Shown: positions 55,778-64,000 of the stretch, piece by piece
Layout: every line of letters begins with the position of its first letter
Position numbering within the stretch: position 1 is the first letter of the stretch
Source: Pseudo-nitzschia pungens
Taxonomy: Eukaryota; Bacillariophyta; Bacillariophyceae; Bacillariales; Bacillariaceae
DNA: 64,000 nt
Assembly: GCA_037355855.1 (NCBI GenBank)
Contig: CM074758.1
Coordinates: 1,585,001-1,649,000 of the forward strand
Direction: 5' to 3'
Notes under the pieces: generated by a model
What the model saw: the letters and a program-made list of their open reading frames with translations, nothing else
Databases searched by the model: none
What the model was told of the DNA's origin: nothing
Program-made: the position numbers and the translations under genes

Positions 55778-56748
55778 TGTGATAGTGCTGTAAAGTACGA
55801 ATGCGGTTGAATAGACGTCGAGTGTTTGAGATAACAACAAATTATGAAAATTGGTGAGATTTGCAATTTACGACGGATGTCTTGACGAGGATGTTCGGGA
55901 ACGTTGTTTGCAACAAACAATAATCATGAGGTGTCAACAACGCAGATGGTTGATTCAGGGTCAAGATGACTGATGTACGAAAAATCATCGACATTCATTG
56001 TTGTCGGGAGCTCAAGGGAAGTTGATGATGCACAATCGAATTAATCAATCGCAAAAATGAGTGACGTGGTGCTCGTGACTCGGCCGAAAAAAGGAAATCT
56101 TACGTGCAACAATGAGCCATTGTTGAAAAGGGTACGAGTATCATACCGTACTGCGCAGTAAGGTTACATGACCAGAAGTACAGTAACTGCGTATGTGAAT
56201 TTCACGTTGTACTCCTACGAGACAAGATTCGGCGGATTGATTGATTCATTCGGAGATCGGATTGGTGAAGTTCCCCCCTGTGCGTAGAACGCAATACGAT
56301 ATGTCCATACTCGCAATTACCGTAATTCCAATACTTACTCGTTCAATCATTACGAAGTACGAGTACGTGTACGAAGTAGAAGTATTTTTTTTTTTTAATA
56401 CGAAGTGAGAATGGTTACGAGTTGACAAGACGAGAATACGTGTGCTAGTGTTACATCATCCTAATGCTGGGCCTAACTAACCAACGGTTCATCGTAATCA
56501 CAGAAACCATGAGATTCTCATCATGCTATTCTCAAATGATTCAACAATTCGAGAGATTCATTCATTTCAACAAACGATAAAAAAGGAAAGTATGGAATAA
56601 AAAAGATCGTACTCGTAGTTTCGAGCCAGTTGATTTTCCAACATAGAATTTCTAAATTTTCAATTTGCTTTCTGTCTTCGAAAAACTGTTATGACTCTCC
56701 CATAGTTTGTAGCATGTGAAAGAAAAACCACAGAATATGGAAAGAAAC
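55778..56748. other. intergenic region
   Basis: AT-rich with GTAC-type words near 56140-56200 and 56350-56380. No gene supported. Confidence 0.4.
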
Positions 56749-59700
56749 CTACCATCCTGAAAAGAAACTTTGACTTGATTTTTTATTGAGTTCCTTTGCC
56801 ATTGCTGCAAAATCTTGGCTTGCGCTCACAAGTTTGTCGGACTTGTCAGAAAGGGTGGCAAGTTTATCACCACGTTGGTTTAGGGCGTCGCGAGTCTGAT
56901 GAAGCTGGTTGGATAGCCCAGATAAACTTGCAGCTCCCGATTCTGCCTTGTCTTGCTCTGCAGTGTCTCCTGCTCCTCCCAAACTCTTCGAAACACTTGC
57001 CATGATACCCCCGAAAAGGGAATCTCGATTCGCTTTTTCGTTCGCCTCTAGTTCATCCAAACGATTCGCTACTCCTTTAAGTCTAACTTGCGCTAATGCA
57101 GCGCTTGATTTCTTACTAATTTCTCTCAGTTCTTGAGCTTTGGCCAGCAAAAATTGGCCATCGCTGATACGATGCTCTTCGCCGTCGACGCAAATGCGAT
57201 GGCTCGAGCATTCATCGCACAGAAACCTGCGTGAAATTCGGCAGCGATGTTTCCTAGTAAGCATTCCAAACTTCTTCCAACAAACCGAGCAACTTTTCTC
57301 GTCTGATCCCCCCGGTGCCAATGAATTGTCAATCTTCGCTTTGTCTGTATGGAGAACGACGTTGGAAGGCACAGGAGCTGGCTTGGTTGCCTTCCAGTAC
57401 GTTTGTCCCTCCACAATTTTTGATCTTCCAACTAACAGAGACAGCTCAACATTGCCCTGAATTTTCACGCGAGATCGTTTCGTACTGTCATTTTCAGAAT
57501 CCAATTTGCTTTCCTCGACAAACTTTCTTCTTTCCTCGGATCTTACCAGTGGCGCTGAGTCGGGGAAGATGCGGCCTCCGTGAAGTACTAAACATTCCAT
57601 GACATTAGCCAATGTGTCGTTGATTTTGGAATATAAGTCCTCCCCGAGAGCTTTTCTTTGATCTGTTAATTCCATAACGCACGCCATCAGGATCTGTGTG
57701 GGTGCAAATCCGACATAGTCAAGAAGTTCTTCCATCTCTCTGAAAGTTTTCGACAAACCCTCAATTCTCTCGTTGGGTTCGAACCCAAACGAGAACAACG
57801 CCTTCAATGTCTTGTTCACTTCCTTGTCAACATCTTCAAAATCCTTCCAGAGCTGTTGGCTATCAGCACAACCTCCTAGGTTTAAGTTTTGCAATCGATG
57901 CTTCACAGAAATGAGTGCAGAATGAATAGGATATTGATACAGAGCACTCACTGAAATTCCATGCTCATCTGCCTTCGTTGTATGCAGAGGGAATTTGTAT
58001 TGAGAATACTTCAAGACAATTGTCATTTCTTCAGCCTGGCACATGTAAGCCAAATAGCTAACCGGATGACGGTTGTCCATCAACTCGCCAACTTGCCCAC
58101 CAAAGTTTGCAAGAGTTGCGATGCATCGCTCTAACGCTTTCGGATTCAACTGCCCTCCGACTGTTCGACCTTCCGTTATTGCCAAGTACATGGGCGATCG
58201 AAATAGATCATCTACTTCATTCGGGCGGCGCGAAACTGCCAATATTGCGGCAAGGCTCTTGAAATCCAAATTCTTGGCCGACACGTGGCACAACGTCATA
58301 TTTCTTGTCTCTAACCGTGTGTTTACATCAGCTCCGGCTTTAACAAGTGAAATCACAGCCGAACTGAACCTGCTCTCACAGGCATACTGAAGGGCTGTTT
58401 TCTTTCCTTCGTCGATTGCATCAATGATTCTTGGATTTAGAAATCGCGGATTCATTTTTTCACTAGCTTGCTGTATTGCTATGTCGAGATGGGATTGACC
58501 GTTCTTGCTGCGAAGAGCTTGCTGTATCCCCATATCAAGGTGATTTTGGTTTCCAAGAATTACGTATGAGTGTAACGTTCCAAGGATGATTTGGTGTCTC
58601 CAAGAAAAATCCGACTCGACAGTGTCAGGTGCCTGAGCACTGCATATAGACTCAGTCAGAACGAATTCAGCTTCAGCAGTTTCGAAAAAGGCTCTGGAGT
58701 CGTCGTAACTAGGTTTTTCGCCGTCCTTTCGTTGTCTAACTGCAGACAGCGTAATCGACTCTGCCGGATTGATCAATTCAAAAGTAGATCGTAGACGGGG
58801 ACAATCTTTCGACATAGTTTGAATTATGGATGTGGCTGTTGTTAGTGGAGAGAGACGAAGCTTGGCAGTCTTGGGATCAATCACGCTTTCTACAAAGAGA
58901 TGTGTTGCTAATGCCGTCTCCTCCAACACAACGTCTGATGGCAATTCTGCCAAATCTCTGAGTTCAGCTAGACAACTTGCCTCACGGAGTACCAAAATCA
59001 AATTGGGTTCTTCATAAATAGCTAGTTTCCGTTGCACGTATTCATCCTTGTTCCAAAGAAAACCAGTGCGTCCTTGGAAGTATCTGTACACCGGTTCGGC
59101 TGTACATATCTCTCGGACCCCTGAATATGACATCCATCTCAAGTTGTCCCATCCATTGTACGCAGCCACGAGATCTTTATTGTTTTCAAAAAAAATTTCT
59201 CCCCCTAATACTTTCCATTCTTGCTTGAGATTATCATTGTGTGCTGATTCCTCTTCATATTTGGTCTGCTTCACGTTCGTCGCTTCTGCTTCAGTTTGAT
59301 TCTTTTCGGGTTCTTCGCATACATTTTCATTTTCATCTTCCGGTTCTTCATCTTTCGTCTCGTTTTCGTTTATCAGCGATTTCTCCGCCTGTTGTTCTGT
59401 GGTGTTCTCTTCCGATTTTACATGCTCGCATTCTCCGACATCAGTTTCCTCGTTTTGACTCACAATAGTTGCATCACCTTCTACAATCGCAGGGCTCGAC
59501 GGACGCTCGGCTTCGTCATTCGAACTTTCCTGGGTTTCCTGCGTGCCTTGCTTAAGAAGAGGGAAAAATTACACAAAGTCAGCACCTCAAGTAGTAGATT
59601 CATTTCGGCTGCAATTCTTGACCGATCACATTACTTACTTCCATATTCTGATGCTCCTGTTCCTGCTCTTTTTCTTGCCTTTCCATTTGTTCATTCACAC

Positions 59701-61804
59701 TTTCCTCTGTGCTCGCATTGGAGGGAAAATATCGTTCAGCAGAAGTAGGAGAGAGGGCTTTGTGCGCCGCCCGTTTCCGTTCATCCATTATCGACTCGGT
59801 TGTCTCCTTTGCCACAACCAAAACAATGGGTCGTGGAGCCATCTTAATAAGAGCAACTGTATCTCCCCACATAATGTTCGTGATCGGTCTGCGAATGTCA
59901 ACACCAGCAGCTTCGCGGATCACGTCTCCCACTTCGATTGTTCCGTTCCTGGCGATTGGGGAACCCGGGATATCGGGAGATACCTCAATCACGCGAACAA
60001 CCCCATCGGGGCCTCGATTCAGCTTGATCCCTAGAGCCTCCGATAAGAATTCCACCTCACGTTCTTCTCCGTAGTACTTTGGTAACTCCAGATTCCCGTG
60101 GTGATTGCTGAGGCCATTGTTTCGGCATAGCGGGCATGTTTGGGGTCCGTGCTAGTGCCTGAGAAAAACGAGAAAACAAGTGAGATTCCATGAACACAAA
60201 ATTGTCAACGAAAGTCACAACAACAATTAAAACGGAACGAAACACAAACAGAAGGACCAAAACTCAAAAAATATCTTACCTCTTGTCTCGATACAAACTT
60301 CGGGGGCTTTAATTTAGGAATAGGTGCAGAGGATCCAAGCCTGGATATTGTTTTTGTCGAGGCAACAGAATGTCCTGATGATATCTCTTTCGATATGTCC
60401 ACCAGTGCCGCCTCAGCTTTTTGCAAATAGGCCCTATCGAACATGCTCAATGTTTCGCCTTCCGGTAAAAGTTCTTTGCATTCATCAAATGCAATGATTG
60501 CTCCTTCGTAATCCTTCATGTAAAAAAGGGACTTGGCCAGAGTGGAATAAGCCTCGGGTGTACGCTTGATCTTCAGCGCAAGCTGCGAGTCAATCTTGGC
60601 CGATTCGTGCCGGCGACTTCCATTCAAGGCGTGGGCCCGACCGAGATGTAGTTCGGGTGACAGATTGATGTCGTCCGGTACAAGAAACAACGCTGCGGTG
60701 TATTCTTCAATTGCGTATTTGTAGTTTTTATTCGCTAGATAACGATTTGCGCGCTCCTGAATTCGGAGAGCTTCGTCGAAGTCCGGATCATCTCGATAGT
60801 CCTCGTCATCGTCGTCGTATTCTCCGGAGGCATCCAGGGGCGCATTTTCGTTTAATGTGGGAGTAGATGAATTGGGTGCATCCTTTTTTTTAATATTTGT
60901 AGGACTTGACCCACTGTTGTTCGTTCCCATACTTCCACCAACAGCCCGCATGATTGCTTTGGATTGTCCACGAAATCCTGTTTTTACCACAGCAGCAGAG
61001 GCGTTGGGATCGGTCGCTACGGAATTCGCGACTGTTTGCTGAACACTGGATTCTGCGGTTAGAACAGATACCTCCTCTCCTCCGGACCTATTTTTGCAGT
61101 GCTTTCTCTTTCTGCCTTTCCCATTTTGATCGAGCCTTTTCCAAATATGTCTGCGTAATGGGGTTGTCTGGCTCGTAATGAATTGCATCTTCGTACGCCG
61201 CAACTGCTCCTTCGTAGTCTTTCAAGAAGTAGAGCGACTGTCCCAACCGAGCATGTGCCTTGCCAAAGGTCGGTGCCAATGCGATGGCTCGACGTGCGTC
61301 GGTAGCAGCTGCGGAATATCGTTTCAAGGATAGCAATGCTGCGGATCTGTTAGACAGAAAAACGTGAGAAGACGGTCCCACGGGAGAAAGCTGCAGCGCA
61401 GCCGAATACGCGTTGTATGCCCTGGTATATTCCTATCGTAGTAATGCGAGAAAACAAATTTATATTGTAGAACGAATCGTATTGTGAGAAAATTACATCT
61501 GCATAAGATTGCTTTTATGGGAAACATCGCTCATATCATCTGTCCTTACCTGTGCTGCCATATGTTTGTTTCCGAGCGCTTTCATGCGTTCTGCTTCGTC
61601 GTGGAGTTCCTCCAACTGCTCCAAATCTAGCATTGGGTTTTCACCCTCCATGACTTCGCCAGATGCCTCCTGAGGCATATCGTCCTGGATTCCTCCCAGT
61701 TCATTGACCATTTCCGCCGCCGACCTCGACGCGGGAGGATCAACACCTTGGTATTTTGTAGGAGAAACAATACGAGGTTCTTGCTCGTCTTCTGGCGAGG
61801 GCAT
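56749..61804 (-). CDS. giant TPR - CxxC - PDZ - ankyrin - FYVE-like - R-SNARE-like protein; four exons, one internal +1 frame change
   Basis: Exons: 61550-61804, 60280-61432, 59639-60151, 56749-59550. Introns of 117, 128 and 88 bp all join in phase 0. Exon 2 is 1,153 bases, so it needs one extra base skipped: TPR similarity ends ...EKALQK at AAA TAG G (61088-61093) and resumes one base later with RSGGEEVSVLTA. Domains in order: TPRs (EYTRAYNAYSAALQLSP, ARLGQSLYFLKDYEGAVAAY, then NKNYKYAIEEYTAALFLVP), a CPLC knuckle, a PDZ domain (LGIKLNRGPDGVVRVIEVSP), an acidic linker, ankyrin-like repeats (KTALQYACESRFSSAVISLV), a FYVE-like finger (CSVCWKKFGMLTRKHRC) lacking one usual Cys, and a C-terminal R-SNARE-like helix (ALNQRGDKLATLSDKSDKLV) without a membrane anchor. 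An endosomal trafficking scaffold is inferred. Coding-like sequence also lies upstream (ATG 61952), offset by +1. Confidence 0.75.
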
Positions 61805-62775
61805 GGCTGCCCAATCCCTTTCTAACCTTCATAGATGACATTGCCGTTGGGCTCCTTCTTGATGAATGTTGGGTACGGCCGTCCGATCCGTTGTAGTAAT
61901 CGTAATCTTCGTCAAGGATAGGTGCTTGCATCTGGGGACTGATAGTTGTCATTTCGTCGGGTGCTTCGAAAATTTTCTTCCCCAACGTTGGTGTGATCCT
62001 GAAATCTCAAATTACGAATTCCGAGGACAAGTTACTTACTTCTAATGCTTCTGTTCCTGGATTGAAAAATAGGTGGGATGGCAAAACTGGTTGCACAACC
62101 GTTTGGCTGCAGTTTGTCAACGCATTGCATTTTGCTTTTTTTCCGCGCCCGTCAAAAGTCGCCGGAGTAATAACAGGCGTTGAATGGCGTGCAGGCGTGC
62201 ATCAATCACGAATGAACATATCATGACTATTATTTTGGAGGGGATAGGTCAAAAGTATGTATCATAGATACCAAAAGTAGTATTAAGTATGCTTGTCTCA
62301 CTTCTGGCTCGTAGTAAGTAATTTACCTTACTTTTACAGTAACATCGCAAACAAAAAAGTTCTACCGTTATTCTTACGGCAGAAGAATTTGATACGGCTA
62401 CGTAGGTTTTAAAATTGTACGTGCACGTCCCTTTTTTGTGTAGAGTCGTGCAGTCGTCAGTCACACAACAGCGGCAGCATTTGTGGTACGTACGGTAAGC
62501 TTACCGGTAATTTACCGTAATTACCGTAGGTATTCGTGATTACTCTTACTTCTAAATCTCAAAATGAGAAAGACGATGATTCTCACTATCGGATGCAACG
62601 GACTAATTTTGAGATCCTGTTCGACGATGAAAAAATTTAGATCACAGTAAATCGCACTGTATCCGCAAGCCAATGACTACCAGCGATATCATCGACGCCT
62701 AGTGTTGCAAGTCGAAAATAGGAAGACCAAATAATCAACACCGCAGAGAACTCACCTACTATTATTGATTTCACG
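61805..62775. other. divergent intergenic region with possible extra 5' exon
   Basis: From 61985 to 61805 the minus strand reads an acidic, protein-like sequence (APILDEDYDYYNGSDG) preceded by an AG acceptor-like site. It would join the TPR gene only with a +1 change near 61826-61834. The rest is spacer with GTAA/GTAC words around 62490-62530. Confidence 0.4.
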
Positions 62776-63225
62776 ATGACACTTTCTGAATCGGAATACG
62801 CGAACAAATCCGACAGCGAGCTTTTCCAAGCGATCAAAACTCAAAAATGGCCCTTGGTAGAAAAATTGTTGGAGGAGGAACCCCACTTGACGAAAGAACC
62901 AGACGAGCATGGCAACATGCCTCTGCACAGTGCGATTGGCTTCAAATGCCCCGACCCGCTGTTGCTGAAGCTCCTAGATGCGAATCCTGACGCCTGCAAG
63001 ATTCACGGAACAGATGACTGGTTGCCACTTCATGTTGCTGCGATGTGGGGGGTCTCGACGGAAGTGATGGAGGCTCTGATATTGACCCATCCCGAAGGAC
63101 TAGATGATTCGGGTCAAACGACAAACAAGGGGCGAAGTCCCCGTCACTTTAGCGGACGATTTGAACACAACAGAGAACTCTTGGAACGAAGCACAGATGA
63201 ATGGAAGAAAATGCCGAAGAGATGA
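62776..63225 (+). CDS. small ankyrin-repeat protein
   Basis: A 149-residue protein containing about three degenerate ankyrin repeats: DSELFQAIKTQKWPLVEKLL, EHGNMPLHSAIGFKCPDPLL and DDWLPLHVAAMWGVSTEVME. The last one ends with ILTHPEGLDDSGQTTNKGR, a layout common in diatom ankyrin proteins, where each repeat is followed by 'HP' or 'NP' and acidic residues. It probably mediates protein-protein contact in the cytosol. There is no signal peptide. The ATG begins MTLSESEYANKS. Confidence 0.75.
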   Translation: MTLSESEYANKSDSELFQAIKTQKWPLVEKLLEEEPHLTKEPDEHGNMPLHSAIGFKCPDPLLLKLLDANPDACKIHGTDDWLPLHVAAMWGVSTEVMEALILTHPEGLDDSGQTTNKGRSPRHFSGRFEHNRELLERSTDEWKKMPKR

Positions 63226-63573
63226 CACGGTGATATACTCTTCTGTCCAGGCAGTTGTTTTTAAAGGGCTTCGCAGTGGTCGAGGAATCACAACATCGCC
63301 AATCAATTTTCATGGTAACTGTGTCTCGAAGCATTGTCAAGAAATCCTAAGTAATATCTTTGGGTCAAGTGAAGTCAAAATTTCACGGCTGCAGTTGTAA
63401 TCAAGTTAGTTTGTATTTATGTTTTCCGACAATAGAATTGTTGACTAGCAAACAAGAGATTTGGTGCAGAGCTTATTATCAAAAATATCATTAACCTCTC
63501 ATCAGAGCTGATTCTTGGGATTCTCTCCGTCTCGGAAGCATGAAACTTGATTTAACGGAGTCTAAAATTAAAT
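63226..63573. other. convergent intergenic region
   Basis: Spacer between two convergent ankyrin genes. No features seen. Confidence 0.4.
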
Positions 63574-64000
63574 TCACTGAGTTGGAATTAGGGAAAAAAA
63601 TCGATTTGCAATGGATGCAAGAGGTTGACGCGACATCCAGTTGCAAGATTGATCTGCACCAACAGTGTTCATGAGCTCATTCAATTCGTTCGCGACGCCA
63701 TCATTCGACAGTCGATTGGCCCATGAGAGTGGCGTGTACCCGTTTTGCGCTTCTATGTTTAATACAGCTCCGTGGTGAGCAAGTACACGGACTGCTGCGA
63801 CGGAGTTCGAGCCAGCTGCAAAATGCAAAGCTGTCCAGCCGTTGTTGTCCTTCGAATTCACGTCGCACAAGCCTCCGTCGAGGCGTGGATCTTCGTTGTC
63901 AACCCCAGCGCACAAAAATTCCACAACCTTCTCTGCTCCATTGAATGCTGCGGTATGGAGGGCACAGGTCTCGGTTCCGTCACTACCAACGTAAAACTGG
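63574..64000 (-). CDS. ankyrin-repeat protein, 5' part beyond the window
   Basis: The frame runs in from the right edge and stops at 63574, giving the last 141 residues of a protein. Classical ankyrin repeats are visible: TETCALHTAAFNGAEKVVEF, DNNGWTALHFAAGSNSVAAV and AQNGYTPLSWANRLSNDGVA, with the T-A-L-H and G-Y-T-P-L signatures. The C-terminus is short and basic. Role and full length cannot be judged. It faces the small ankyrin gene at 62776; with both in one place, a local ankyrin gene cluster or gene duplication is possible, but the sequences are not close copies. Confidence 0.75.
   Translation of the reverse strand, partial: QFYVGSDGTETCALHTAAFNGAEKVVEFLCAGVDNEDPRLDGGLCDVNSKDNNGWTALHFAAGSNSVAAVRVLAHHGAVLNIEAQNGYTPLSWANRLSNDGVANELNELMNTVGADQSCNWMSRQPLASIANRFFSLIPTQ

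Noticed and set aside
1..64000. CRISPR arrays, bacterial operons or transposons
   Set aside because: No direct repeat-spacer pattern, no transposase or reverse transcriptase frames, and introns plus plastid presequences show a eukaryotic nuclear origin.

Overview
The window looks like nuclear DNA of a photosynthetic stramenopile, most likely a diatom. Four proteins appear to carry the diatom type of bipartite plastid presequence, in which a signal peptide is followed by an ASAFAP-like motif with a conserved Phe: the mitochondrial-carrier-like protein at 5841, the NFACT-R protein at 12922, the rubredoxin at 55190 and, less clearly, the Fpg/Nei glycosylase at 1555. Genes are mostly intron-poor, with short GT-AG introns of about 90-290 bp. 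They lie on both strands and are separated by AT-leaning spacers full of short GTAC/GTAA-type words and TAG/CTA trinucleotide tracts. I see no operons, mobile elements, CRISPR arrays or rRNA.

Layout. 1-5 kb: a partial charged protein, a Nei/Fpg DNA glycosylase with two SAP-like repeats, and an IMPACT/YigZ-AlkB fusion, then a 31-bp minisatellite. 5.8-14.5 kb: a plastid mitochondrial-family carrier, the RNA polymerase subunit RPB12, a small membrane protein, a DnaJ-X co-chaperone and a plastid NFACT-R protein. 15.9-28.4 kb: an NYN-type RNase, a repetitive spacer, a cell-surface membrane protein, a diatom-type unknown, a MED4-like Mediator subunit and a RUS/DUF647 protein. 28.4-44 kb: a Golgi-type membrane protein, the proteasome activator Blm10/PA200, an unknown, the sterol-homeostasis protein ARV1 and a SWEET sugar transporter. 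44.3-64 kb: a DUF3754 protein, an unknown, cyclin H, an SLC35F-like carrier, the plastid rubredoxin, a giant TPR-PDZ-ankyrin-FYVE-SNARE-like protein, and two ankyrin proteins at the right edge.

The genes do not form one pathway. Loose themes are plastid maintenance (carrier, NFACT-R, rubredoxin, perhaps the glycosylase), transcription (RPB12, MED4, cyclin H), nucleic-acid repair and RNA turnover (glycosylase, AlkB, NYN), and protein quality control (DnaJ-X, NFACT-R, Blm10).

The most unusual signal is a recurring one. In seven otherwise convincing genes the reading frame changes where family similarity clearly continues, and all ten changes are +1 (one extra nucleotide). Three fall at or end at an in-frame stop codon (TCC TGA T, AAA TAG G, AGT TGA C). 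Insertion-biased sequencing or assembly error is the simplest explanation. Allelic decay or real +1 ribosomal frameshifting are the alternatives, and cDNA or read-level data would settle it.
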